The notes: generated from the sequence alone by a model not told the origin. Numbered from the stretch's first letter, positions 7,821-17,039 are shown. The stretch: DNA of 64,000 nucleotides from Lichenicoccus sp963693035 (GCA_963693035.2 CAXMMQ010000003.1:1-64000); one strand, 5' to 3'. Translations and numbers: made by a program.

Positions 7821-9056
7821 GTGAAAACAGCGATGGACAGCGAAGCGGCTGAAGCGGCCCCGGCCTTGACTGGCGATCGGGTGCCCACGATCAACATCGT
7901 CAGGCAGGGCAACGCGGGCAACCAGGCCATCCAGTACATGGCCGCCCTGAAGCTGGCGAGCCGCCTGGGGGGCTGCCGCATCACCGGGGTCGATATCCCG
8001 GCCTTCGGGATACAGACCCAGGACGCCGACCGCGCGGCGCGGGTGGTGTTGCACCCGGGCGACGACGGCACGTTCAAGATGCATCTCGACGAGGCCCTGG
8101 TCCTGCGGGTCCTGGCCGGCGACGGGCAGAGACGCGTCGACCTGGACGGCTACTTCCAGCGGATGGAGAATTTCCTGCCGGTGGCCGCCTATCGCGACCT
8201 GTTCGAGCACCTGCGCGCAATCGAGGTCGAACGCTTCGGCGACAAGCACATCGTCTGCAACGTGCGCGGCACCGACAGCTTCCTGGCCGGGCATCCCGAC
8301 TACACCATCCTGCCGGTCGAGTTCTATGTCGACGTGGTCAAGGCGAGCGGCCGCAAGCCGGTCTTCATGGGCCAGGTCGAGGACAACGCGTATTGCCGGC
8401 GCCTCCGGGGCGCCTTCCCCGACGCCCGCTTCCTGCCGAGCGGAGGGGCTGCGCATGATTTCGAGCTCATGCGGCGCTCCAAGCATCTCGTGGTCTCGGT
8501 CAGCACCTTTTCATGGCTGGCGGCGTGGCTGTCGGATGCATCCAGCATCGTGATGCCGCTGAGCGGGATCTTCAACCCGGCGCAGTTCCCGAGCATCGAT
8601 CTCCTGCCGCTGCGCGATGCGCGCTACCGGTTCTGGCTGTTCCCGATCAGCAAGGCGGCTCCCGCCGACGAGCTGGAAGCGGCGCATGCCACGATCCGCG
8701 GCCTGTGGCGGTTCATGCGCGCCGACGCGCTCGAGGACATGCGCAGCAACGGCGTTCGCCGTCCGCGACGGCTGGACCGCTATCTCGGCCTGTTTGATGA
8801 AGCGGGCTACCTGCATCAGCATCCGGACGTGGACGCCGCGGTGAAGAGCGGTGACTGGGGCAGCGCGCTCGAGCATTTCGTCCATGCCGGCTTCCGCGAG
8901 GGCCGGCCGCCGCGGCGGGTCAACGCCGACCGCTACCTGCGCCGCTATCCGATGGCGGCGTTCGAGATCGCGCAGTTCGACTATTACGATGCCGTGCATC
9001 ACTACGTGGAGGTCGGGCATGAGAGGGGATATGATATCGATCCGGGTCCGGTCTGA
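7821..9056 (+). CDS. Fucosyltransferase-like (GT11-type) protein with C-terminal YLxxxPDV-type repeats
   Basis: A 411-residue protein. The N-terminal part has NIVRQGNAGNQAIQYMAALK (25-44), resembling the GxGNQxFQYA start of alpha-1,2-fucosyltransferases. It also has CNVRGTDSF (146-154), near the donor-binding HVRRGDY position, and VSVSTFSWLAAWLSD (225-239), like the SxSSFSWWAAWL motif of that family. These matches are partial, so donor and acceptor are unknown. The tail holds two related segments, FDEAGYLHQHPDVDAAVKSG (about 325-344) through HAGFREGRPP and NADRYLRRYP (368-377) through EVGHERGYD. I know this repeat type from large surface and glycosylation proteins of acetic acid bacteria. Start is GTG 7821 or ATG 7833; neither has a strong ribosome binding site. 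First of two co-oriented glycosylation genes. Confidence 0.6.
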   Translation: MKTAMDSEAAEAAPALTGDRVPTINIVRQGNAGNQAIQYMAALKLASRLGGCRITGVDIPAFGIQTQDADRAARVVLHPGDDGTFKMHLDEALVLRVLAGDGQRRVDLDGYFQRMENFLPVAAYRDLFEHLRAIEVERFGDKHIVCNVRGTDSFLAGHPDYTILPVEFYVDVVKASGRKPVFMGQVEDNAYCRRLRGAFPDARFLPSGGAAHDFELMRRSKHLVVSVSTFSWLAAWLSDASSIVMPLSGIFNPAQFPSIDLLPLRDARYRFWLFPISKAAPADELEAAHATIRGLWRFMRADALEDMRSNGVRRPRRLDRYLGLFDEAGYLHQHPDVDAAVKSGDWGSALEHFVHAGFREGRPPRRVNADRYLRRYPMAAFEIAQFDYYDAVHHYVEVGHERGYDIDPGPV

Positions 9057-9113
9057 TGCCGGACCGGCGCACCCTTCCGCAGCAAAGGGCCCGATCATGA
9101 AGCAGAGCGCTGG

Positions 9114-10220
9114 ATGAAATGGTACTTCGCGATGAGCGAGGCCTCGATCGACCGGCTGGAGCATGGCTGGCGCGGCCTCATCCGGGTGTCGGTCGATTCT
9201 GCCCTGCGCCACACGACGCTCCGGCCGCACATGCTCTATGACGGTGCGGACAGCCCGTTCATCGATGAGCTGCGCAACCGGGGCGTGACGATCGTGCCCT
9301 GGCGCGTGAGCTTCTACGACGCGCTGGCAGTGCGTGGCGCCGGCTACCAGGCCGTCGCGGCCGGCGCCTTCCTGCGTGTCGAGATCCCCGAGATCGAGAC
9401 CGAGGACGATGTCGTCCTCTACACGGATTGCGACGTCGTCTTCCGGAGCGACCCGGAGTTCGATTCCACTCCGAGGCTGTTCGCCGGAGCGCCGCAGACC
9501 TCGGTGCACGACTACGCGCGCGACCTCAATACCGGCGTCATGCTGATGAACGTGGCCGGCCTGCGCGCCGGGCTTCCCGCCTTCCGCGAGTTCATCGTGG
9601 CGAACCTGCAGGCCGGTTGGCCCGGCTGCGACCAGGAGAACTACCGGCGTTTCTATGCGGGCCGCTGGGAGTCGCTCGACCCGAAGTTCAACTGGAAGCC
9701 GTACTGGGGCAGCAATCCCAAGGCGGTCATCATGCACTGGCACGGCCCGAAGCCGATGCTCGTCGACAAGCTCATACGCGATCCGGACATGGTCACCGAC
9801 CGGGCCTGGAAGGAACTCTACCACGGTGCCAGGGCGCATTACGCGCAAGCCCTGGACGAGTGGAACGCCGTCGCCGGGGTCACGCGCGAGCCGATCCTGA
9901 AGCTGTCGGTGGACGAGGCCAGCCCGGAACGGGTGCGCGGCTGGGTGGTCGGCGCCCAGCCCCCCTCGCCCCCGCAGTTCCTGCGCTTCTTTGTCGACGG
10001 CGGACTTGTCTGGGAGGGCGAATGCGACGGGCTGCGACCCGACGTGATGGCGGCGGGCCATCCGGTCTCCACCGTCGGCTTCGACTTCCGCATGCCGCCG
10101 CACCCGGCAAGCGACGGACCCGGCGTGCTGACGGTGGAGGACCGCGCGGGCACGACGCAGCGATTCCTGCACCTGGGACAGCGCGTGAACGAGGTCAGCC
10201 TGCAGGCGTCACGCGCCTGA
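9114..10220 (+). CDS. GT-A type glycosyltransferase with one C-terminal GW module
   Basis: A 368-residue protein starting MKWYFAMSEAS. The N-terminal 255 residues look like a GT8/GT24-like sugar-nucleotide transferase: a DxD motif in VLYTDCDVVF (105-107), NTGVMLMN (139-146), CDQENYRRF (172-180) and the metal-binding HWHGPKP (208-214). From about residue 262 a separate module begins, SVDEASPERVRGWVVG, followed by CDGLRPDVMAAGHPVSTVGF and FRMP. The same module occurs in the two glycosyltransferases encoded on the other strand (11285-12871 and 12910-15792). No signal peptide or membrane segment is seen, so it is probably cytoplasmic or peripheral. The sugar transferred cannot be told. Convergent with the GH99-like gene, 13 bases away. 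Confidence 0.7.
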   Translation: MKWYFAMSEASIDRLEHGWRGLIRVSVDSALRHTTLRPHMLYDGADSPFIDELRNRGVTIVPWRVSFYDALAVRGAGYQAVAAGAFLRVEIPEIETEDDVVLYTDCDVVFRSDPEFDSTPRLFAGAPQTSVHDYARDLNTGVMLMNVAGLRAGLPAFREFIVANLQAGWPGCDQENYRRFYAGRWESLDPKFNWKPYWGSNPKAVIMHWHGPKPMLVDKLIRDPDMVTDRAWKELYHGARAHYAQALDEWNAVAGVTREPILKLSVDEASPERVRGWVVGAQPPSPPQFLRFFVDGGLVWEGECDGLRPDVMAAGHPVSTVGFDFRMPPHPASDGPGVLTVEDRAGTTQRFLHLGQRVNEVSLQASRA

Positions 10221-10233
10221 GCGCAAACGTGGC

Positions 10234-11307
10234 TCAGCGACCCTGTCTGAACAACGCCGCCTGCTGGCGCAGGATGTCGAGGCTGCCACTGCCGAGTTCT
10301 TGCGACGGCTCTACATCCTTGCTGTGCAGCGGATCGATCTGCTCGCTGATCCACCACTCGTTGAAGGTGCCCGCCAGCACGAAATGCGGACCGATCCGGC
10401 GCGCATCGGTCCATTGCGCGAGGTAGGTCCGGCCACCGTCGCGACCGGGGCTGTTGATGCCGCGCCAGGAGGCCACCACCGTCATGCATTCCGGATGCCC
10501 CGCCGACACCGCGCAGATCGGAGTGACGCGATCCTCCCAGGACCAGTAGCCGTAGCGGCTCAGCCCGGGCGGCCCGATCAGGTTCGGCTGCTGCGTCAGG
10601 AACCCGGTGACGAAGCGCACGGTGAAGCGGTCATCATGCCAGGGCGGCAGACCCTTCTGCCAGAAGGACGGCGTGTTGGCATAGACCAGGAGCAGCGGTT
10701 TGCCGAGATAGGTCTGCAGCAGCCTGGCGCGTGCCGGGTCGGCGACGAACAGGGCGTGAACCTCGTCGGCCTTGGCGCTCAGCGTGCCGTCGGACGCCGC
10801 GTCCTGGTGGCCGGGGACGCCGAGCATGATGGTGACAAGGGGTCTCGGTGCGAGCGGCGCCCAGACATCGAACAGCCTGACCGTCGCCTGCTCGATGAAA
10901 CGCTGCGTGGAGGGCTTTCCCGTGATGCGCACATCCATGCCGGTGTCGTTCGACCAGTCGACCACGATGAAGTCGACGCCGGCGCCGGACAACTGGGCGG
11001 CGTGCCGGGTCAGCACCGCGGGATCGTCGGAGCGGTAGAAGCCAGCCGCCGGCGTCCCCCAGGGCCTGCGGACGTCGTGCCGCCACTGATCGTCCTCGTG
11101 CCACAGGGCGTAGCCGATGCCGACCCGTCGCGCCGCCAATGGAAACGGCGACCCGGGTGCGGCCGATGCGGCCGTTGTCGCGTACGCCACAAGACGTCCG
11201 GGCACCGTCGTGCACGCTGCCAGCCAGCCGCCGGCGCCCAGCAGCAGGCGACGCGTCCAGCCCGTCTTGCCGACGCCCAGGGACTCAGGCCCGCGCATGA
11301 CCGGCAT
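10234..11307 (-). CDS. GH99/WbsX-like glycoside hydrolase-type lipoprotein
   Basis: A 357-residue exported protein. The N-terminus has a twin arginine followed by a hydrophobic stretch (RRLLLGAGGWLAAC), so it could be a Tat-exported or Sec-exported lipoprotein with Cys32 lipidated. The body resembles the GH99-like domain found beside glycosyltransferases: VGIGYALWHEDDQW at the first strand, GVDFIVVDWSND, then RFVTGF and AGTFNEWW near the end (about residues 320-330). GH99-type proteins act on alpha-mannosides, but a substrate cannot be read from this sequence. Its start overlaps the end of the next upstream glycosyltransferase (11285-12871) by 23 bases, or 14 if ATG 11298 is used, which ties it to that operon and to glycan processing or retention at the surface. 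Confidence 0.6.
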   Translation of the reverse strand: MPVMRGPESLGVGKTGWTRRLLLGAGGWLAACTTVPGRLVAYATTAASAAPGSPFPLAARRVGIGYALWHEDDQWRHDVRRPWGTPAAGFYRSDDPAVLTRHAAQLSGAGVDFIVVDWSNDTGMDVRITGKPSTQRFIEQATVRLFDVWAPLAPRPLVTIMLGVPGHQDAASDGTLSAKADEVHALFVADPARARLLQTYLGKPLLLVYANTPSFWQKGLPPWHDDRFTVRFVTGFLTQQPNLIGPPGLSRYGYWSWEDRVTPICAVSAGHPECMTVVASWRGINSPGRDGGRTYLAQWTDARRIGPHFVLAGTFNEWWISEQIDPLHSKDVEPSQELGSGSLDILRQQAALFRQGR

Positions 11308-12871
11308 TTGCGAAGCTGGGGGCCGCGACGCAGGGGCTGCCGCTCAGCTCCAGCCGCTCCGGCATCACGAACAGCCGGAGCACGGTCTTGCGGTCGAGCG
11401 CCAGCAGCGACGGCGGCACCTCGATGGTGAAGCCGCATTCCTCCGTGCTCGACATCGCGCGCGCGACATCGCGTCGCACCAGGTCGGCCTTCACCTGCGC
11501 CACGATGCGGTCGCCGTGCACGAGCGCCACCGTGCAGCCGCCGGATCGATGCAATCCCTCCGGCGTCACCAGGTTGCGCAGCACCCAGCCCTGCATGCGT
11601 CCGTTGCGGAAACTGTCGATATGGCTGACCATCGGCGGCGCCGTGATCGCCACCTTGCGTGCCTCGCGCAGGATTATCTCGAGATGCGATCGCTGCTCGT
11701 GCAGCATGCGGACCGGCCGGCCCGCCTGGTCCAGGATCGTGAGCCTGCCCTCGCCCGGTGCCGATTTCGAGGCGGGGATGGCAAAGTTGAAACCGACGCG
11801 ATCGGTCGGATGGCCGGCCTTGCGCACGTCCTCGCGTGGCTGGTCGCAGGCGCCCTCCCAGACCGTCAAGCCATCCACGACGAAGCGAAGCACGAGCGGC
11901 TGCTCCGGCGCCGCCTGGTTCAATGCCCAGCCGCGTATCCGGTCGGCGCTCGCCTCGTCGACTGCCAGCAGCGGAGGGGCCGGCGGCGGCGGGGCCGGCA
12001 GCTTGGGTGCCGCGACCGCCACCGGCGCTTCCGCCAGCGCCGGCAGCCGGAACGCCCTGAACGGGGACGTCAGGCCGAGCACCTCGAAATGCTCCTCGAG
12101 CTCGGGAAAGTCGATCCACTGCGACGGGCTGCGAAACTGGCTGTAGTACGCCTCCGAGCCACCCAGCAGGTACGGCACCATATGGCGGCCCATGCCGGTG
12201 AAGTCGCGCAGGAATTCGGGATCGTCGATCTGCGCGTCGCTCAGTTCCATGCGCAGCTTCTGCCTGGCGAACTCGACGACCTCCGCATACGGGCGGTAGT
12301 GGAAATGCACGTAGACGAGGTCGCAGGCGTGGTAGGGCGAGCTGCCGTCGCGCACGACGCCGGTATGGTAGCCGTGGTCCATGTGCAGGAAGGTCTCGCG
12401 CGGATAGATCGTCTTCGAGTAGGGCGCGGCGCGGAACCGGTCCGGCGTACCCAGCAGGTTGGACAGGTTGAGCGTCACGTGCAGGATGTCGCGGCGGTCG
12501 CGCAGCGCGTCGAGATAGGCGTGGATGCGGTCCGGCTCGGCGGTGAAGCCATCCCCGCTGCGCATCGCCACGAACTCGTCGCAGTCGAGCGGAATATAGA
12601 AATCGTAGTCGCTCTCGCGATCCAGCCGCTTGATCAGATCGCCGAGCACGGTGCCCTTGCGCCGGAAATCACCCGGGCTGTCAAAGCCACGCTCGACATG
12701 GCCGCCCCGCGCTTCCAGCCGCTCGAGTGCGGCCAGTACTTCGGGGTCGGTGCTGCCATTGTCGAAGACGAACATGTTCTCAGCCCTGAACAGGTCCGCA
12801 TGATAACCGATGAACAGCGAGGTCAGCGTGCGCTCGTTCTTCAGCATCACCATGCAGGCGACTTTTGCCAT
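11285..12871 (-). CDS. Glycosyltransferase (GT2/GT92-like) with two C-terminal GW modules
   Basis: A 528-residue protein. The transferase domain (1-275) opens MAKVACMVMLKNERTLTSLF and has VFDNGSTDPEV (35-45) and a DCD metal motif in YIPLDCDEFVAM (93-104). This pattern is that of the GT92-like group of GT-A enzymes. A proline-rich linker (about 285-300, APKLPAPPPPAPP) leads to GW module 1 (about 301-403, AVDEASADRIRGWALNQ, CDQPREDVRKAGHP, FAIP). Module 2 follows (about 413-515, SHIDSFRNGRMQGWVLRN, VRRDVARAMSS, CGFTIEVP). Module 1 is most similar to the one in the 9114-10220 protein. ATG 12871 lies 38 bases after the stop of the 960-residue glycosyltransferase gene, so the genes form an operon running from about 17 kb down to 10.2 kb. 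Confidence 0.75.
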   Translation of the reverse strand: MAKVACMVMLKNERTLTSLFIGYHADLFRAENMFVFDNGSTDPEVLAALERLEARGGHVERGFDSPGDFRRKGTVLGDLIKRLDRESDYDFYIPLDCDEFVAMRSGDGFTAEPDRIHAYLDALRDRRDILHVTLNLSNLLGTPDRFRAAPYSKTIYPRETFLHMDHGYHTGVVRDGSSPYHACDLVYVHFHYRPYAEVVEFARQKLRMELSDAQIDDPEFLRDFTGMGRHMVPYLLGGSEAYYSQFRSPSQWIDFPELEEHFEVLGLTSPFRAFRLPALAEAPVAVAAPKLPAPPPPAPPLLAVDEASADRIRGWALNQAAPEQPLVLRFVVDGLTVWEGACDQPREDVRKAGHPTDRVGFNFAIPASKSAPGEGRLTILDQAGRPVRMLHEQRSHLEIILREARKVAITAPPMVSHIDSFRNGRMQGWVLRNLVTPEGLHRSGGCTVALVHGDRIVAQVKADLVRRDVARAMSSTEECGFTIEVPPSLLALDRKTVLRLFVMPERLELSGSPCVAAPSFANAGHARA

Positions 12872-12909
12872 CGGCCCGAGCCCTTTCGGTTGGCGCGCCT
12901 CCGGCCCCG

Positions 12910-15792
12910 CTATCGCAGACTGGAGAAGATGCCGTGGTCGCGCGAGAAGTGCGGGTTGTAGAACGGATCAACCGCGAGCACGTCATGCCAGCGCTCGAGC
13001 ATCACATGGTTCTCGTAGAAGAAACGCTGCGCCTTGCCGGCGGAGACGTCGTCGCCACGGCTGAGGCTTTCATGATGCTCGGCAACCAGGTCCGGTGTCC
13101 AGATGATATGCCAGCCGGCTAGTCCGACCTTGAGGCAGAGGTCGACATCGTTGAATGCTACCTTCAATTCCTGCTCGTCGAAACCGCCGACATCGAGGAG
13201 CACGTCGCCGCGGCAGAGCATGCAGGCGCCGGTCACCGCGGAGTAGCGCTGCGCACAGCGGGCGCGGGACAGGTAGCCGCCATGATCGGCGGGAAGGCCG
13301 CGGAACACATGGTCCGCGATGCCGCCCACGCCGAGGATCACGCCGGCATGCTGCACCGTATTGTCCGGATAGACCAGCTTGGCGCCGACGATGGCGACCC
13401 TGGGATCCGCCATCGCCTCTCCGACCATGACGTGCAGCCAGTCGGGCTGCGTCAGGAACACGTCGTTGTTGAGGAACACATAGAACTCGGCTGGGAATTC
13501 GCGCGCCATGAGGTTGTTCAGGCGCGAATAGTTGAACGGCTCGCGGACATGCCGCACCACCACGTGCGGATCGAGCGCCGCCTCGCGCACGAAGGCGGCC
13601 GCTTCCGGCGTCACCGAGCCGTTATCGACCAGCACGACGCGCCAGTCGGCCCAGTCGGTGTTCTCCAGCAGGCACTCGAGGCAGCGCCGCGTGGTGGCGA
13701 CCTGGTCCTTGAACGGCACGATGATGGTGACGGACGGCTGCTTCTCGATGCCCCAGTCCACGCTGTAGCTGGTGCTGCCGCCGGTCGCCCTGACCGTGCC
13801 GTGCTTAAAGCCGCGGCGCGCGAGGTGATCGGCGACGGCGCGACGGCCGGCCTCGATCGCATAGGGCTTGGCGCTGTCGCACTGCGCCGTCGAGGCCGCG
13901 CTCTTGCGCCAGTGGTAGAGGATCTCCGGCAGATGCGCGATCTGCCGTGGTTCGCATGCCTCCGAAAGCCGCAGCAGCAGGTCGTGGTCCTGCGCACCGT
14001 CATACTCCGGCCGCAGCAGGCCGACGCGCAGCAGCAGCAGCCGCTCGATCATCAGCAGGTGGCAGACATAGTTGTTGCCGAGCAGCAGGCGATAGTTCCA
14101 GTCCGGCTTCAGGTTTGGCTCGCTCAGCACGCCGAAGCCGTCGATCTTGTCCTCGTCGGAATAGACGATGCGCGCTCCCGTGAGCAGCGCCTCGCGCACC
14201 ATCTCCTCCAGCGCCACGTCGACCATCAGGTCGTCATGGTCGAACAGCACCACGTAGGCGCCGCGGGCCCGGCGCAGGGCCACGTTGCTGGCGGCGCTGA
14301 TCCCGCGATTGCGCTTGGACAGCACGCAGGTGATGCGCGGATCCGACGCCGCATACGTGCGCAGGCAGGCGCCGAGGGCGGCCTGGGCGCTGCCGTCATC
14401 GACGATCACCAGTTCCCAGTTCCGGTAGGTCTGCTCGCACACCGAGGCGATCGCGGCCGTCAGGTGCGCGAGGTTGGTGCGGTAGGTCGGCATGATGATC
14501 GAGACCAGCGGCGCATCGTCGGGCAGCGGCGCGGCGCCTGCGACGCGGGCGCGCAGGCGGGCGAGGTTGCGTCGCGCCCAGTTGTCGTAGTTGGACACGG
14601 TGGCTTCCGCGACCGGCAGCATGGCGTGCAGCTGGCGCTGCAGCTTGAAGGTCTTGGCGCACAGATCCTCGACCGTCTCCATCAGCGCGCGCAGCTCGCC
14701 CGCATTTTCGTCCGGGCGGTGCTTGACCAGCAGCGGGCTGCCGGCCAGCTCCTGCCCCTCCGGCAGGGCGCGGAACACGAACTCAAATTCCTGGCCGCTA
14801 CGGCAACGGGCCGGCAGCCTGAACTCGAAGCCGACCGCGGGATCGCAGCGGTTCTCGCGCGCGACATCGGTCCGCTGCTGCTCGGCGGTGATCTCGCTGA
14901 CGATGATGCCGTTGCACAGCACCTGGATCTGGATATGGCCTTCCAGGTCGCCGGTCATGTGGTGCCGGCGCACCGCCCAGCCCTTGATGCTGTCGCCGTG
15001 CAGGCCGTCGACGACACCCATGATCGAGGTCACCGGCTCGGCGGTGAAGTCGAGCTTGCCGCGGGTCTGCCCCTGGCTGTCCATGAAGGACAGCGTGCCG
15101 CCATCCTCGAACAGGATGGACAGCGCGTGGCTCAATCCATCGAGATAGCGGCTCGGGATCTCGAAGGCGAAGCCGCCGGTCTCGGTCGGCAGTCCGAGGG
15201 CGCGCAGGCCCGGATGCGGGCGGTCGCAGATGGCGGTGCCGGCCGCGTGGCCGTCGACGAACACGCGCAGCCGCATGGTCTCGTGCGGCGATTGCCGGGA
15301 GACCGCCCAGCCGGTGATGGTGGTGCCTGAGAACGGATCGGCGAGCCCGGCATTGGCACCCTGCTCGAGCGCAGGTGCCGGCCGCCTTTCCTGCTCGAGG
15401 TCGCGGCCCTCCGCCGGGCGGCCGCCGCTTGGCTCCTCGAAGCGGAAGCGCAGGTTCGATCGGGTGACGCCGCCGCGGGTGGGGCACTCGATCGCGGTAC
15501 CGTCGCCCAGCACCAGCGACAGGACATGCGAGCGCCCGTCCTGGAAGTGCCAGGGGATCGGGTAGGTGAAGCTCCTCGCCTGAGTTGGTGCGGCGGCGTC
15601 GGAGCCCGACCGGGCCGACACCGTCGCCCGGCCGGCACTCTCGCCGTCGATGAAGGCGTCGATCTTGCCGTGGCCAGGCGACACGAACCAGCCGGTGACC
15701 CTGGCACTCTCGACCGGATCCGCGCGGCCGAAATGCGCGGTATCGTCCGCGGCCGCGACGACGGCGGCATCCAGGGTGATGCCGCCGTCCAT
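12910..15792 (-). CDS. Large glycosyltransferase: three N-terminal GW modules and two tandem GT2 domains
   Basis: A 960-residue protein. Residues about 18-118, 148-248 and 254-357 are three divergent copies of the GW module (ARVTGWFVSPGHG; TTITGWAVSRQSP; DSIKGWAVRRHHM). After a short helical linker (about 363-415) comes GT2 domain 1, VSIIMPTYRTN at 429, VIVDDGS, DHDDL at 518-522 and YSDEDK at 544-549. GT2 domain 2 follows, VTIIVPFKD at about 690, VLVDNGS, FLNNDVF, then FDEQELKVAFNDVDLCLKVG. Paired GT2 domains of this kind occur in rhamnan/O-antigen and surface-protein glycosyltransferases. ATG 15792 has GAGGA eight bases upstream. A 5-bp hairpin with AAGAA loop (15813-15827) sits between this gene and the RTX gene but has no T-run. 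Confidence 0.82.
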   Translation of the reverse strand: MDGGITLDAAVVAAADDTAHFGRADPVESARVTGWFVSPGHGKIDAFIDGESAGRATVSARSGSDAAAPTQARSFTYPIPWHFQDGRSHVLSLVLGDGTAIECPTRGGVTRSNLRFRFEEPSGGRPAEGRDLEQERRPAPALEQGANAGLADPFSGTTITGWAVSRQSPHETMRLRVFVDGHAAGTAICDRPHPGLRALGLPTETGGFAFEIPSRYLDGLSHALSILFEDGGTLSFMDSQGQTRGKLDFTAEPVTSIMGVVDGLHGDSIKGWAVRRHHMTGDLEGHIQIQVLCNGIIVSEITAEQQRTDVARENRCDPAVGFEFRLPARCRSGQEFEFVFRALPEGQELAGSPLLVKHRPDENAGELRALMETVEDLCAKTFKLQRQLHAMLPVAEATVSNYDNWARRNLARLRARVAGAAPLPDDAPLVSIIMPTYRTNLAHLTAAIASVCEQTYRNWELVIVDDGSAQAALGACLRTYAASDPRITCVLSKRNRGISAASNVALRRARGAYVVLFDHDDLMVDVALEEMVREALLTGARIVYSDEDKIDGFGVLSEPNLKPDWNYRLLLGNNYVCHLLMIERLLLLRVGLLRPEYDGAQDHDLLLRLSEACEPRQIAHLPEILYHWRKSAASTAQCDSAKPYAIEAGRRAVADHLARRGFKHGTVRATGGSTSYSVDWGIEKQPSVTIIVPFKDQVATTRRCLECLLENTDWADWRVVLVDNGSVTPEAAAFVREAALDPHVVVRHVREPFNYSRLNNLMAREFPAEFYVFLNNDVFLTQPDWLHVMVGEAMADPRVAIVGAKLVYPDNTVQHAGVILGVGGIADHVFRGLPADHGGYLSRARCAQRYSAVTGACMLCRGDVLLDVGGFDEQELKVAFNDVDLCLKVGLAGWHIIWTPDLVAEHHESLSRGDDVSAGKAQRFFYENHVMLERWHDVLAVDPFYNPHFSRDHGIFSSLR

Positions 15793-15836
15793 CGCTCAGT
15801 TCCTCGCCGCTGCCGGGAAGAACCCGGGCCGATGCA

Positions 15837-17039
15837 TCAGGAGAAGTCGCTCTTGGTCAGGTCGGAGACGTTGGTCAGAGTGATCTTGGTGTTGTCGGAC
15901 AGGGTGACGACCGCACCGGTCGGGCTGTACTGGACATGCTGCAGGGCGTAGCCGACCTCGCCGCTGCCGAAGCCCTTCAGGTTCAGGCTGTCGCCCTTCA
16001 CATCCGAGAAGTCCACGATCAGGGCATTCGAAGCGTCGCCGTTGATGAACTGGAACACGTCCTTGCCGAAGCCGCCCTGCATGGTGGCGCTGCCGGTGCC
16101 GCCTACCAGGGTGTCGTCGCCATAGCCGCCGGTGAGCTGGTCCGTGCCGGCGCCGGCCTGCAGCAGATCGGGGCCGCCCGAGAGCGAGCCGTCGAGGGTC
16201 TCGTTGCCGCCCGCGGCATAGATGCTGGTCCCGGCGCTCCCGGTCGCATCCAGCACGTCGCCGCCGCCGCCGCCGAGGATGGTGGTCGGGCCGTTGCCGC
16301 CGACGATCAGGTTGTCGCCCCCGGTGCCGCCCTGGAAGTAGCCGCCCGCGGTTGCAAAGATAGTGTCGCTGCCGGCGCCGCCGAGCACGGTGGCCGCCCC
16401 GTTGCCGCCGATGAAGGTGAGATCGGCATCCGTGGCGCTGACGCGCAACGGGCTGCTGCCGCTGGCCGAGATCGTGTCGTTGCCGACATTGGCGGTGATG
16501 GTGTCGTTGCCGGTCGAGCTGACCAGGTTGTTGCCGCCATTGAGCAGGATCGAGTTATGGCCGGTGCCCGCGGAGATCGTGTTGAGGCCGCCTGCGATCG
16601 CGATCTGGTCGTTGCCGGCGCCAGTATTGATGCTCCAGGGATTGGTGCCGGTCTCGATGATGCGGTTGTTGCCGTCGCCGGTCGCAATCGTGCCGGAGCC
16701 GCCATTGGTGAAGAAGGTGAGTGCGCCGGAACCCGACAGCACGGTCTCATTCAGCGCGCCGCTGCCGAACAGCACCGAGTTCGCCACGGTGTCGATCACG
16801 GCCAAGGCCTGCGTCGGCAGGGAAAGCGGCCCGCTTGCCTTGATGACGATCTCGTCCTGGGTTCCGGCGGCGCCGGGCGGCAGGCTCAAGCCGGTATAGG
16901 AGACCGGCGTCAGCGTGCCGGCGGCAACCGCCAGGGTCACGGTGTCTGCCAGAGCCTGCGCCAGCACTGCATTCTGGCCGGAGGCGAACGGCAGGACAAT
17001 CGTGTCGCCCGAACCGCCGGATACTGTGACACCAGCCAT
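15837..17039 (-). CDS. RTX-type repeat protein, probably secreted
   Basis: A 400-residue, Gly/Asn/Asp/Thr-rich acidic protein starting MAGVTVSGGSGDTIVLPFAS. From about residue 120 it has many hemolysin-type nonapeptide-like units (GGNGAATVLGGAGSDTIFA; GGYGDDTLVGGTGSATMQGG), which in this family bind calcium in a beta-roll. The C-terminal part, KDVFQFINGDASNALIVDFS then DVKGDSLNLKGF, is the usual end of type I-secreted RTX proteins. No signal peptide is present, also as expected for type I secretion, but no HlyB/HlyD/TolC genes lie in the window. I prefer ATG 17039 (GGA nine bases upstream) over ATG 17048, which has GGA touching it. The gene sits upstream of the glycosyltransferase operon on the same strand and might be a glycosylated surface protein; that is inference. 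Confidence 0.75.
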   Translation of the reverse strand: MAGVTVSGGSGDTIVLPFASGQNAVLAQALADTVTLAVAAGTLTPVSYTGLSLPPGAAGTQDEIVIKASGPLSLPTQALAVIDTVANSVLFGSGALNETVLSGSGALTFFTNGGSGTIATGDGNNRIIETGTNPWSINTGAGNDQIAIAGGLNTISAGTGHNSILLNGGNNLVSSTGNDTITANVGNDTISASGSSPLRVSATDADLTFIGGNGAATVLGGAGSDTIFATAGGYFQGGTGGDNLIVGGNGPTTILGGGGGDVLDATGSAGTSIYAAGGNETLDGSLSGGPDLLQAGAGTDQLTGGYGDDTLVGGTGSATMQGGFGKDVFQFINGDASNALIVDFSDVKGDSLNLKGFGSGEVGYALQHVQYSPTGAVVTLSDNTKITLTNVSDLTKSDFS

